A stretch of 52,115 bases of DNA from the NCBI RefSeq assembly GCF_002850745.1, contig NZ_KZ559482.1:60675-112789 (forward strand). Reading direction: 5' to 3'. The translations under genes were made by a program, and so were the position numbers. Below, piece by piece: positions 39,393 to 48,367 of the stretch (position 1 is the stretch's first letter; every line of letters starts with the position of its first letter). Under the pieces are notes generated by a model. That model worked only from the letters and a program-made list of their open reading frames with translations, was not told the origin of the DNA and did not search any database. Source of the stretch: Nonomuraea indica. GTDB lineage: Bacteria; Actinomycetota; Actinomycetes; Streptosporangiales; Streptosporangiaceae.

Positions 39393-41303
39393 CTAGACGA
39401 CCGTCAGCGGAAGGAGCTTGCGGCCCGTGGGACCGATCTGGATCTCGGTGCCCATCGTCGGGCAGACGCCGCAGTCGTAGCAGGGCGTCCACCGGCAGTC
39501 CTCGACCTCGGCGCCGGACACGGCGTCCTGCCAGTCCTGCCACAGCCACTCGCGGTCGAGCCCCGCGTCGAGGTGGTCCCACGGGAGCACCTCGTTCTCG
39601 GCCCGCTCGCGCACGGTGTACCAGTCGACGTCGACGCCGGCCTTCTCGGCGGCCGACATCCACCGCTCGTAGGAGAAGTGCTCGCTCCACCCGTCGAAGC
39701 GCCCGCCGTCCTCCCAGACGGCGCGGATGACGGCGCCCACCCGCCGGTCGCCGCGCGAGAGCAGGCCCTCCACGATGGACGGCTTGCCGTCGTGGTAGCG
39801 GTAGCCGATGGCGCGGCCGTACTCCCTGTCGCCGCGCAGCGAGTCGCGCAGCGCCTTGAGCCGCCGGTCGACGGTCTCGTGGTCGGCCTGACCCGCCCAC
39901 TGGAACGGGGTGTGCGGCTTGGGCACGAAACCGCCGATGGACACGGTGCAGCGGATGTCACGCGAGCCGGTCGCCTCGCGGCCCGCCTTGATGACCTTCT
40001 TGGCCAGGTCGGCGATGCCGAGCACGTCCTCGTCGGTCTCGGTGGGCAGCCCGCACATGAAATAGAGCTTCACCTGCCGCCACCCCTGGGAGTAGGCGGT
40101 GGTGACGGTGCGGATGAGGTCCTCCTCGGTGACCATCTTGTTGATCACCTTGCGCATCCGCTCGGAGCCGCCCTCGGGTGCGAACGTCAGGCCGGAGCGC
40201 CGCCCGTTGCGGGAGAACTCGTTGGCCAGGTCGATGTTGAACGCGTCGACGCGGGTGGAGGGCAGCGACAGCGAGGTGTTGGTGCCCTCGTAGCGGTCGG
40301 CCAGCCCCTTGGCCACGTCGGCGATCTCCGAGTGGTCGGCCGACGACAGCGACAGCAGGCCGACCTCCGTGAAGCCGGACTCCTTGATGCCGTTCTCGAC
40401 CATGGCGCCGATCGTGGTGATGGACCGCTCGCGCACCGGCCGGGTGATCATGCCGGCCTGGCAGAACCGGCAGCCGCGCGTGCAGCCGCGGAAGATCTCC
40501 ACGCTGAACCGCTCGTGCACGGTCTCGGCCAGGGGCACCAGCGGCTTCTTCGGGTAGGGCCACTCGTCGAGGTCCATGACGGTGTGCTTGTGGACGCGCC
40601 ACGGCACGCCCGGCCGGTTGGGGGCGACCCGCTTGATCCGGCCGTCGGGGTGGTAGTCGACGTCGTAGAACTTCGGCACGTAGACGCCGCCCGACTCCGC
40701 CAGCCGCATGAGCAGCTCGTCACGGCCGCCGGGCCGGCCCTCGGCCTTCCACTCGCGCACGACCTCGGTGATGGCGATCGCGATCTGCTCGCCGTCGCCC
40801 AGCACGGCCGCGTCGAGGAAGTCGGCGATCGGCTCCGGGTTGAACGCGGCGTGCCCGCCGGCCAGCACGATCGGGTCGTCGTCGCCGCGGTCGACGGCCA
40901 GCATCGGGATGCCGGCCAGGTCGAGAGCGGTCAGCATGTTGGTGTAGCCGAGCTCGGTGGAGAACGACAGCCCCAGCACGTCGAAGGCACGCACCGGCCG
41001 GTGGGCGTCGACCGTGAACTGCGGCACCCCCTCGGCGCGCATGAGCGCCTCCAGGTCGGGCCAGACGGCGTAGGTGCGCTCGGCGAGGGTCGCGGGCAGC
41101 TCGTTGAGGATCTCGTAGAGGATCGCGACGCCCTGGTTGGGCAGGCCCACCTCGTAGGCGTCGGGATACATCAGCGCCCAGCGGACGTCGGCCGCGTCCC
41201 AGTCCTTCACGGTCGAGTTGAGCTCACCCCCCACGTACTGGATCGGCTTCTGCACCTTGGGCAGCAGCGCTTCCAGGCGGTGGAAAATCGACTCGACAGG
41301 CAT
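39393..41303 (-). CDS. TIGR03960 B12-binding-type radical SAM protein
   Basis: 636 residues. An N-terminal cobalamin-binding-like domain (about 30-200; DVLGLSFSTELGYTNML, IVLAGGHAAFNPEPIADFLD) precedes the radical SAM domain with the cluster motif CTRGCRFC at about 277-284. The C-terminus carries a Cys-rich segment (CRWTPCYDCGVC) that may bind a second cluster. The reaction is unknown. ATG 41303 has TACCCT 6 nt upstream and no ribosome site, so it is probably leaderless and starts a transcription unit with the TIGR03936 gene. Confidence 0.93.
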   Translation of the reverse strand: MPVESIFHRLEALLPKVQKPIQYVGGELNSTVKDWDAADVRWALMYPDAYEVGLPNQGVAILYEILNELPATLAERTYAVWPDLEALMRAEGVPQFTVDAHRPVRAFDVLGLSFSTELGYTNMLTALDLAGIPMLAVDRGDDDPIVLAGGHAAFNPEPIADFLDAAVLGDGEQIAIAITEVVREWKAEGRPGGRDELLMRLAESGGVYVPKFYDVDYHPDGRIKRVAPNRPGVPWRVHKHTVMDLDEWPYPKKPLVPLAETVHERFSVEIFRGCTRGCRFCQAGMITRPVRERSITTIGAMVENGIKESGFTEVGLLSLSSADHSEIADVAKGLADRYEGTNTSLSLPSTRVDAFNIDLANEFSRNGRRSGLTFAPEGGSERMRKVINKMVTEEDLIRTVTTAYSQGWRQVKLYFMCGLPTETDEDVLGIADLAKKVIKAGREATGSRDIRCTVSIGGFVPKPHTPFQWAGQADHETVDRRLKALRDSLRGDREYGRAIGYRYHDGKPSIVEGLLSRGDRRVGAVIRAVWEDGGRFDGWSEHFSYERWMSAAEKAGVDVDWYTVRERAENEVLPWDHLDAGLDREWLWQDWQDAVSGAEVEDCRWTPCYDCGVCPTMGTEIQIGPTGRKLLPLTVV

Positions 41304-41309
41304 ATGTCA

Positions 41310-41315
41310 AGGGTA
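41310..41315 (-). promoter_or_regulatory. -10 box TACCCT for leaderless TIGR03960 gene
   Basis: On the minus strand TACCCT ends 6 nt before ATG 41303. Confidence 0.5.
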
Positions 41316-41351
41316 GCGGCGCGGGCAAGGTGGCGGCGACGCGCCGTCACG

Positions 41352-42518
41352 TCAGGTGAACGACTGCTCGCGGATCCTGATCGACTGCAACAGGCCCACC
41401 GCGATGAGGTTGGCGAAGGTGGCCGTGCCTCCGTACGACACGAACGGCAGCGGCAACCCCGTGATCGGCATGATCCCGATCGTCATGCCGATGTTGATGA
41501 ACGTCTGGAACGCGAACCAGCACACGATCGTCCCGGCCGCCAGCGTGCCGAACCGGTCGTCGCACCTGCGCGCGATCTTCAGTCCGCGCAGCAGCACCAC
41601 CCCGAGCAGCAGCACGATCGTCACCGAGCCGAGGAAGCCGAACTCCTCACCCGCCACCGTGAAGATGAAGTCGGTGTGCTGCTCCGGCACGAACCTGCCG
41701 GTCGTCTGACCGCCCTCGAACAGCCCCTTGCCGAACACCTGCCCGGAGCCGATGGCGATCAGCGACTGCGTGCTGTTGTAGCCGACCCCGCGCGGGTCCA
41801 CCCCGGGGTCCACGAACGCCGTGAACCGCGCCACCTGGTACGGCTCCAGCATCTGGAAGGCGAACACCGCGAACACCCCGGCCCCGGCGGCGAGCCCGAG
41901 CAGCGCGATCCACCGCTTGCGCACCCCGCTGATCACCAGGGCGCCGACCACGATGACCCCCAGCACCAGCGCGGTGCCGAGGTCGGGCTGCGCCATCACC
42001 AGCCCGATCGTCAGCGCCGAGAGCACCAGGGCGATGACCACGTCGAGGTTGCGCGGCCGCTCACCGCTGTCCGCCGGCTGGGCGAGCAGCATGGCCAGCA
42101 TCAGCGTCAGCCCCAGCTTGGCGAACTCCGACGGCTGCACCGCGAAGCCGCCGCCGAGCAGGATCCACGAGTGCGACCCGTTGATCGTCGCGCCCAGCGG
42201 CGTGATCACGAGGACCAGCCCGATGACGCTGAGCAGGTACACCAGCGGCGAGTAGGCGCGCATCGCCCGGTGGTCGACCGCGGTCGTCACCACGAACAGC
42301 CCCGTCCCGATGAGCAGGTTCAGCACGTGCTTCTTGACCAGCCCGGTGGCGCCGGGCGCCCACGTCCGGGTGGACGACCACACCAGCAGCGTGCCGATGA
42401 CGCACAGCGCGGCCACCGCGACCAGCAGCACCCCGTCGAGCCGCCACACCGGCGACTGCGCGCCGACCGCCCGCCGGGCGAACGACCGTCGTCCCCGCGT
42501 CACCGCGCCGTCCGTCAT
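41352..42518 (-). CDS. rodA: Peptidoglycan glycosyltransferase RodA
   Basis: 388 residues from ATG 42518, which overlaps the mrdA stop (ATGA). SEDS-family polytopic protein with about ten membrane helices; family sequences include INGSHSWILLGGGFAVQPSEFAKL, QPDLGTALV, and the end INIGMTIGIMPITGLPLPFVSYGGTA. It polymerises glycan strands with PBP2 in lateral wall growth under MreB control. Last gene of the mre operon. Confidence 0.97.
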   Translation of the reverse strand: MTDGAVTRGRRSFARRAVGAQSPVWRLDGVLLVAVAALCVIGTLLVWSSTRTWAPGATGLVKKHVLNLLIGTGLFVVTTAVDHRAMRAYSPLVYLLSVIGLVLVITPLGATINGSHSWILLGGGFAVQPSEFAKLGLTLMLAMLLAQPADSGERPRNLDVVIALVLSALTIGLVMAQPDLGTALVLGVIVVGALVISGVRKRWIALLGLAAGAGVFAVFAFQMLEPYQVARFTAFVDPGVDPRGVGYNSTQSLIAIGSGQVFGKGLFEGGQTTGRFVPEQHTDFIFTVAGEEFGFLGSVTIVLLLGVVLLRGLKIARRCDDRFGTLAAGTIVCWFAFQTFINIGMTIGIMPITGLPLPFVSYGGTATFANLIAVGLLQSIRIREQSFT

Positions 42519-44560
42519 CCCCGCGCCACCGTCCCGTCGGGCCTGAAGACCGGCAGCACGTCGACGGGCCTGCCGCCCGGCAGCACGGCGGGCCGTTTGA
42601 TGCCGTAGATGCCCTCGTAGATCTCCCGTACGGCCGGCGCCGCGGCCTGGGACCCCATCCCGCCCTGCGAGATCATGGCGACCACCACGAACCGCGGGTT
42701 CTTCGTCGGCGCGAACGACGCGAACCACGAGGTGTCGGCCTTCCCCCACACCTCGGCCGTGCCGGTCTTGCCGCCGATGCGCACCTTGTCCATCGGGAAC
42801 CCGCTGAACGCCCCGGCCGCGGTGCCGTCGGAGGCGACCTCACTGAGCGCGTTCTTGATGTAGACGCGTTCCTTCTCGTTGATCGGCAGCTTCCCGACGA
42901 CCGGCACGTCGTACGTCTCGACGACCGTCCCGTCGGGCCGCACCCGCGCCCACCCGATGCGCGGGCTGCGCAGCTTGCCGTCGCTGACCAGGGCCGCGTA
43001 CGCGCGGGCGAGCTGCAGCGGCGTCACCAGCACGTCACCCTGGCCGATGGAGAAGTTGGCCGAGTCGCCCGGCCGCAGCACGAACCCCTCGGTGCAGTTC
43101 TCGTGCGCCAGCCGCTTGAGGAACTCCGCCCGCGCCCGGTCGGTCACCTCGGGGTAGCCGGTCTGCGCCCGCTTGCAGTTGGTGGCGCTGGTCAGCGTCC
43201 ACATCTCCTTCTTCCACGCCCGGTCGGGGATGCGGCCGGCCGACTCGCCGGGCAGGTCGACCCCGGTCGGGCTGCCGAACCCGAAGCCTCTGGCGGTGTT
43301 GGCGAACACCTCCTTGACCGTCTTCTTCGGGTTGCGCCCGCCGTCGCGCAGGTACTGCTCGTACGCCGCCCGGTAGAAGATCGTGTCGCACGACTTGACC
43401 AGCGCCGTGTGCAGGGTGAGCGTGCCGAGCCCGATGCCGCGGAAGTTGTTGAACGCCCGGTCGCCCACCATGTAGGAGCCGGGGCAGCCGTACTGCCCGT
43501 CGATCGGGTAACCGGCCCGCAGCATCGCCGCCACCGACGACACCTTGAACGTCGATCCCGGCGCGAACTGCCCGTTGATGGCCCGCGACACCAGCGGCTT
43601 GCCCGACTTCTCCGACATCAGGCGCTGGTAGGCGCCCGCGGTGATGCCGCCGGCCCAGATCTCCGGGTCGTACCCGGGCGCGCTGGCCAGCGCCAGCACC
43701 CGCCCGGTGCGCGCGTCGAGCACGACGGCGGCACCGCCGTCCGCCCGCGGCGCGCTCTTCATGGCCCGGTGCAGCGCCCGCTCGGTCACCTCCTGCAGCC
43801 CCGCGTCGATGCTGGTGATCAGGTGATCGCCGCTGACCGGCCGCACCTCCTGCTCCAGCCCGATGGGCTTGCCCATCCTGTCGACCTGCACCCGGCGCTG
43901 CCCGGACTTGCCGCGCAGCGCCTCGTCGTAGACCTGTTCGAGGCCGTCGCGCCCGGCCAGGTCGACACCGGAGTAGGCGGCCTTCAGCCCTTCGCGCTTC
44001 TCCAGCTCGGCCTCGGTGACCGGCTGCAGGTAGCCGAGCATCTGGGCGCCGGCCCGGCCGAGGGGGTACTGCCTGACCGACTGGATCTCGGCGGTGATGC
44101 CGGGGAACTCCTCCTGCCGTTCGAGGATCTGCAGCGCCTCGCGGGTGTTCGCCTTCTCCTCGATCGGCACCGGCTGGTACGGCGAGCCGGTCCAGCACGG
44201 CTGCGACACCGTGGGCCCGCACGGCCTGATCCGCTCCTGCAGCTCCTTGAGCGGCTTGCCGAGCACCGCGCCGAGCTTGCGCAGCACCCCCACCCCGCGG
44301 TCGGGGGTGCGCAGCAGCGCCGTCCGGTCGACCGACACGACCAGCGAGGTCTGGTTGCGCACCAGCGGCCGCCCGGAGGAGTCGAGGATCTGGCCCCGCA
44401 CCGCGGGCACGATCACCGTGCGCGTCCGCGTCTCGGCCGCCCTGGTCACGAACTCCTGCCCGCGCACCACCTGCACCTGCCACAGCCGCACGGCGAGCAC
44501 CACCAGCAGCGTCAGGACCAGCACGTGCAGGATGAACAACCGGGTCCTGATCCTGATCAT
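42515..44560 (-). CDS. mrdA: Penicillin-binding protein 2
   Basis: 681 residues from ATG 44560; the open frame extends to 45556 only as antisense sequence over mreD and mreC. One N-terminal membrane anchor (LFILHVLVLTLLVVLAVRLW), a PBP dimer domain, then the transpeptidase domain: STFK (about 336), SCD in place of SxN (about 390) and KTGT (about 596). It cross-links peptidoglycan as the partner of RodA. The start overlaps the mreD stop (ATGA). Confidence 0.97.
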   Translation of the reverse strand: MIRIRTRLFILHVLVLTLLVVLAVRLWQVQVVRGQEFVTRAAETRTRTVIVPAVRGQILDSSGRPLVRNQTSLVVSVDRTALLRTPDRGVGVLRKLGAVLGKPLKELQERIRPCGPTVSQPCWTGSPYQPVPIEEKANTREALQILERQEEFPGITAEIQSVRQYPLGRAGAQMLGYLQPVTEAELEKREGLKAAYSGVDLAGRDGLEQVYDEALRGKSGQRRVQVDRMGKPIGLEQEVRPVSGDHLITSIDAGLQEVTERALHRAMKSAPRADGGAAVVLDARTGRVLALASAPGYDPEIWAGGITAGAYQRLMSEKSGKPLVSRAINGQFAPGSTFKVSSVAAMLRAGYPIDGQYGCPGSYMVGDRAFNNFRGIGLGTLTLHTALVKSCDTIFYRAAYEQYLRDGGRNPKKTVKEVFANTARGFGFGSPTGVDLPGESAGRIPDRAWKKEMWTLTSATNCKRAQTGYPEVTDRARAEFLKRLAHENCTEGFVLRPGDSANFSIGQGDVLVTPLQLARAYAALVSDGKLRSPRIGWARVRPDGTVVETYDVPVVGKLPINEKERVYIKNALSEVASDGTAAGAFSGFPMDKVRIGGKTGTAEVWGKADTSWFASFAPTKNPRFVVVAMISQGGMGSQAAAPAVREIYEGIYGIKRPAVLPGGRPVDVLPVFRPDGTVARG

Positions 44561-45024
44561 GTCGCGTACCCCGGCCTCGTCGTCCGTCCCGACAGCCACA
44601 TCACGACCGGGGAGAGCAGCAGCGTGTAGGCGATCGTGAGCGGCACCTGGTCGGTCAGCGTGGCGACCGTGACCCGCGGGTCGGAGATCAGCCCGCCCAG
44701 CCCCGCCGCCAGCAGCGGAGCGAGGATCACGCCGGCCATGACGGTGGTGACGACGCTGCCGCCGAGCCCCTGCCCGGCCAGGTAGCCGACGACGGCGAGC
44801 ACGAACGCGTACTGTCCCAGCAGATGCGCCGTGGGCGGCATCACGTCCGCCAGCAGCCCCGCGCAGAACCCGATCACGGCGCCGGCCGCCGGCCCGCGCG
44901 CCATGGCCACCCCGATCACGGCCAGGACCACCAGGTCCGGCGTCACCCCGCCCGGCAGCGACATCCGGTTGACCACCATGACCTGGACGAGCACCGTGGC
45001 CAGCACGATCAGCGCGCCTGTCAT
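44557..45024 (-). CDS. mreD: Rod shape-determining protein MreD
   Basis: 155 residues, five to six membrane helices (LIVLATVLVQVMVVNRM, VVLAVIGVAMARGP, AVIGFCAGLLADVMPP, YAFVLAVVGYLAG, TVMAGVILAPLLAAGLGGL). The GFCAGLLADVMPPTAHLLGQYA segment is the MreD signature. It overlaps mreC and mrdA by 4 bases at each end. Membrane partner of MreC in the elongasome. Confidence 0.95.
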   Translation of the reverse strand: MTGALIVLATVLVQVMVVNRMSLPGGVTPDLVVLAVIGVAMARGPAAGAVIGFCAGLLADVMPPTAHLLGQYAFVLAVVGYLAGQGLGGSVVTTVMAGVILAPLLAAGLGGLISDPRVTVATLTDQVPLTIAYTLLLSPVVMWLSGRTTRPGYAT

Positions 45025-46469
45025 CGCCCTCCCTCCCCGCGCGACGCCCGCCCGCCGTGCGCGGCGGGCCTGACGGTCTCTCCGGAGTCGCGGACCGGTG
45101 GCCGCGCTGCCGCGCCCCCGCGCGCGGCCGGCCGTGGCTGCGCCCGCCCCGCCTCGCCCGGAGCGACCGCGCCGGCCGGCGGGGAGGTGACTCCGCCGTC
45201 ACGGGGACGGGCCGAGGGCCGGACCGAGGGCCTTGCCGCGGGCCTTGCCGCGGGCCGGACGGACTGCTGTTCCGCGTCGGGCCTCCGGACCGCTCTCGTC
45301 GAGTCCCGTCCCGGCGCCACTCCCGCGCCCACCGGCTCCTGCCCGTCGTCCTCACGCCCGGACGTGGCTCCGGGCGTCCGCGACTCGCTCTCCGGCTCAC
45401 CCTCCGGCGCCGGCGCGGACGGCTGCCTGGACGGCTGCACAGGCGGCTGCGCAGATGGCTGCACGGGCGGCTGGACGGGCGGAGCGGTGCCGCCCCGGCG
45501 GCCGCGGGTGGGACGCAGCGCGGCGTCGCGCGCGTCGCGCCGCGGCGCGACCACACCGCGCTTGGGCGGGCGCGCGGCCTCCGTCAGCTGCTTCCTCGGG
45601 TCGGGCTTGGGCGGCAGCACCGCGTCACGGGGATCGCGGGCGGGCGCCCGCACCACCACGCCCACCACGTCCAGCGCGGTCAGGTCGGCGTACGGCCGGG
45701 CGAAGGCCACCCGCGTCAGCTCGCCCGGCGTCGCCTCCACCCGCTCGATCACGCCGATCGGCACCCCCGGCACGTACGGCCGGCCGTACTGCGAGCCGAA
45801 GCTGACGATGCGCCCGCCCGGCGCGAGCGGCGCCGACGCGTCGAGCAGCTTGAACCGCAGGAGCCGCCCGTTCTCGCCCACCCCGTGGACCACGCCGATC
45901 TCCTGGCCGCCCTCCAGCCTCGCGCCCGTGGCGGAGCCTCGGTCGCTGATGAGCACGGCCGTCGCGGTGTCGGCCGTCGCGCTGATGACGCGGCCGATCA
46001 GCCCGTCGCCGTTCAGCACGGTCATCTCGGGACGGACGCCGTCGGCGGTGCCGGCGTCGATCTGGATGGCCTCCTCGAAACCGGGGCTGCCGCGCCTGGC
46101 GATCACGTTGGCGGTCACGACCTTGTAGCCGCCCCTCCCGGCCAGTCCGAGCATCCGCTTGAGCTGCTCGGAGCGGCCGGTGTCGAGCTCCTTGGCGATG
46201 AGGGAGGTCCGCAGCCGGGCGTTCTCCAGCTCCAGGCGTTCGATCTCGTCATGGGCGGCCGGGGCGTTGGCGACGGCACGCAGGAACTCGCCGAACGGGC
46301 GCGTCACCGACCCCGCGGTCCGCTCGACCGCGCCGAAGATCCAGGTGCCGGCCGCGCGCAGCGGCCCGAACGGCGAGGCGGCGCCCAGGCGATGGTCGAC
46401 GGTCAGGATCACGAGGGCGGCCGTCAGCAGGATGCCGAGAGTCAGTCTGGCGCGGCGGGAGTCTCTCAT
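45021..46469 (-). CDS. mreC: Rod shape-determining protein MreC with long disordered tail
   Basis: 482 residues from ATG 46469, which overlaps the mreB stop (TGATG). N-terminal membrane helix (LTLGILLTAALVILTVDHRL), coiled coil near 72-100 (HDEIERLELENARLRTSLI) and the MreC beta domains to about 275 (VIARRGSPGFEEAIQIDAGTADGVRPEM, VSFGSQYGRPYVPGVPIG). Residues 280-482 are a Pro/Arg/Gln/Ala extension with PPVQPSAQ-type repeats, which should lie outside the membrane among wall polymers. MreC scaffolds PBP2/RodA. Confidence 0.95.
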   Translation of the reverse strand: MRDSRRARLTLGILLTAALVILTVDHRLGAASPFGPLRAAGTWIFGAVERTAGSVTRPFGEFLRAVANAPAAHDEIERLELENARLRTSLIAKELDTGRSEQLKRMLGLAGRGGYKVVTANVIARRGSPGFEEAIQIDAGTADGVRPEMTVLNGDGLIGRVISATADTATAVLISDRGSATGARLEGGQEIGVVHGVGENGRLLRFKLLDASAPLAPGGRIVSFGSQYGRPYVPGVPIGVIERVEATPGELTRVAFARPYADLTALDVVGVVVRAPARDPRDAVLPPKPDPRKQLTEAARPPKRGVVAPRRDARDAALRPTRGRRGGTAPPVQPPVQPSAQPPVQPSRQPSAPAPEGEPESESRTPGATSGREDDGQEPVGAGVAPGRDSTRAVRRPDAEQQSVRPAARPAARPSVRPSARPRDGGVTSPPAGAVAPGEAGRAQPRPAARGGAAARPPVRDSGETVRPAAHGGRASRGEGGR

Positions 46470-47500
46470 CAGTGCCGCGACTCCGGCACGAGGACCTGCT
46501 GCAGCGCCTCGAACTCCTCGACGCATCTGCCGGACCCCAGTGCCACCGAGTCGAGGGCGTTCTCGACCAGGTGGACGGGCATGCCGGTCTCGGCCTTGAT
46601 CCGTTCGTCCATGCCCTTGAGCAGGGCTCCGCCGCCCGTCAGGGCGATCCCCCGGTCCATCAGGTCGCCCGACAGCTCGGGCGGGCACCGGTCGAGCGTG
46701 GTCTTGACGGCGTCCACGATGGTGTTGACCGGCTCCTCGGTGGCCCTGCGGATCTCCGCCGCCGACACCACGACGGTCTTGGGCAGCCCCGTCACCAGGT
46801 CACGGCCGCGGATCTCGGCGTGCGCCTCGTCGCCGGCGGACCACGCCGAGCCGATCGCCATCTTGATCTCCTCGGCGGTGCGCTCGCCCAGCATGAGCGA
46901 GAACTCCTTCTTGGCGAACGTGATCACCGCCTGGTCCAGCTCGTCACCGCCGACCCTGATCGACTGGCTCGTCACCACCCCGCCCATCGAGATGATCGCC
47001 ACCTCGGTGGTGCCGCCGCCGATGTCGACCACCATGTTGCCGGTGGGCTCGTGCACCGGCAGCCCCGCCCCGATGGCCGCGGCCATCGGCTCCTCGACGA
47101 TGTAGACCTTGCGCGCCCCCGCCTGGTAGCCGGCCTCCTTGACGGCCCGCTGCTCGACACTCGTGATGCCGCTCGGCACGGCGATGATCACTCGCGGCTT
47201 GGCGAAGTGGCGCCGCCGGTGGACCCGCTGGATGAAGTAGCGCAGCATGCGCTCGGTCACGTCGAAATCGGCGATCACACCGTCCTTGAGCGGCCGGACG
47301 GCCACGATGTTGCCCGGCGTGCGACCGATCATCCGCTTGGCCTCGATGCCGACTGCCACGATCTTGCCCGTGGAGGTGTTGATGGCGACGACGGACGGCT
47401 CGTTGAGCACGATGCCGCGGCCTCGCACGTACACCAACGTGTTGGCGGTGCCGAGGTCAACGGCCATGTCACGGCCGAGAAACGCGAGCTTGCTGCCCAT
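46469..47500 (-). CDS. mreB: Actin-like rod shape protein MreB
   Basis: 343 residues from ATG 47500 (MGSKLAFLGRDMAVDLGTANTLVYV), GGAAGG upstream; the frame to 47593 adds non-family residues. Phosphate 1 motif DLGTANT, phosphate 2 motif VVDIGGGTTEVAI, and the adenosine motif ALTGGGALLKGM are intact. It polymerises under the membrane and positions wall synthesis. First gene of the mreBCD-mrdA-rodA operon, with 4-base or shorter overlaps throughout. Confidence 0.98.
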   Translation of the reverse strand: MGSKLAFLGRDMAVDLGTANTLVYVRGRGIVLNEPSVVAINTSTGKIVAVGIEAKRMIGRTPGNIVAVRPLKDGVIADFDVTERMLRYFIQRVHRRRHFAKPRVIIAVPSGITSVEQRAVKEAGYQAGARKVYIVEEPMAAAIGAGLPVHEPTGNMVVDIGGGTTEVAIISMGGVVTSQSIRVGGDELDQAVITFAKKEFSLMLGERTAEEIKMAIGSAWSAGDEAHAEIRGRDLVTGLPKTVVVSAAEIRRATEEPVNTIVDAVKTTLDRCPPELSGDLMDRGIALTGGGALLKGMDERIKAETGMPVHLVENALDSVALGSGRCVEEFEALQQVLVPESRH

Positions 47501-47660
47501 GGGGAACGGAGCCTTCCGTGTCGTACGCCTTTGACTACGGACCGAATTCGAATCGTAACGTGACGTACCCACCAGGACCCGCAATGAGCCCACGCGCCCC
47601 TCAAAAATCCTGCCGCCTCTGCACCAAGCCCGTTTTGCCCGATATGCGGGCTAAAAGCAC

Positions 47661-47695
47661 GATGCCCGCCCGGCAGCTACGGCCAGGCGGGCATC
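47661..47695 (-). terminator. Terminator after ndk
   Basis: GATGCCCGCC and GGCGGGCATC form perfect 10-bp arms around a 15-nt loop. On the transcribed strand GTGCTTTTAG follows. It lies 40 nt past the ndk stop and separates ndk from mreB. Confidence 0.85.
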
Positions 47696-47735
47696 AGGCG
47701 ACGGCGCGGCGGGCGAACCCGCGCGGCGCGCGGGC

Positions 47736-48146
47736 CTAGAAGCGGTCCGGGAAGAAGATCTTGATCTCTCGGGCGGCGGACTCGGGCGAGTCGGAGCCGT
47801 GGACGACGTTCTCGCCGATCTCCAGGGCGTGGTCACCGCGGATGGTGCCCGGAGCCGACTTCACCGGGTCGGTGAGCCCGGCCAGGGCGCGGAAGGCCTC
47901 CACAGCGCGCGGCCCCTCGAGCACCAGCGCGACGAGCGGGCCGGAGGTGATGAACTCGACGAGCTCGCCGAAGAACGGCCGCTCGGAGTGCTCGGCGTAG
48001 TGGGCCTTGGCCGTGTCGACGTCGAGGGTGCGCAGGTCCATCGCGACGACCTTGAGGCCCTTGCGCTCCACGCGGGCGATCACGTCACCGATGAGGCCGC
48101 GCTTCACCCCGTCGGGCTTGATCAGGACAAGAGTGCGCTCGGACAC
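47736..48146 (-). CDS. ndk: Nucleoside diphosphate kinase
   Basis: 136 residues from GTG 48146 (MSERTLVLIKPDGVKRGLIGDVIARVE), AAAGGAG upstream. The active-site His116 lies in ENVVHGSDSPESA, and GTIRGD before it belongs to the nucleotide pocket. It transfers the terminal phosphate among nucleoside triphosphates. Length is normal. Confidence 0.99.
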   Translation of the reverse strand: MSERTLVLIKPDGVKRGLIGDVIARVERKGLKVVAMDLRTLDVDTAKAHYAEHSERPFFGELVEFITSGPLVALVLEGPRAVEAFRALAGLTDPVKSAPGTIRGDHALEIGENVVHGSDSPESAAREIKIFFPDRF

Positions 48147-48294
48147 TTGAGGTTCTCCTTTGAACGGGTCTGGGGGTCGCGGATGCGGCTACGCGCGCCG
48201 GGGAGCCTCCGTCTCGGGGGCCGGGAACGGCTCTGCGGCTCGGAGCGCCTCGATCGCCGTAGCTGCGGCTCAGCTTACCGCCCCACGGCCGCCG

Positions 48295-48310
48295 GCCCGC
48301 GTACGCGGGC
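48295..48310. terminator. 16-bp perfect palindrome between the MFS gene and ndk
   Basis: GCCCGCGTACGCGGGC is fully self-complementary (6-bp stem with GTAC loop), 58 nt past the MFS stop. It may be a weak terminator or a binding site. Confidence 0.3.
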
Positions 48311-48367
48311 TCAGGCCCTCCAGGAACCCGTGTCCGCCGCGCGCCCTCGGCACCGGTGGGCCCGCCC

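Noticed and set aside
39297..42608. 1103-codon plus-strand frame opposite the TIGR03960 gene and rodA
   Set aside because: Antisense shadow with low-complexity His/Gln/Arg content; the minus-strand genes carry clear motifs.
44561..45556. N-terminal extension of PBP2 over mreD and mreC
   Set aside because: The membrane anchor directly follows ATG 44560, which overlaps the mreD stop; upstream residues are out-of-frame sequence of mreC.
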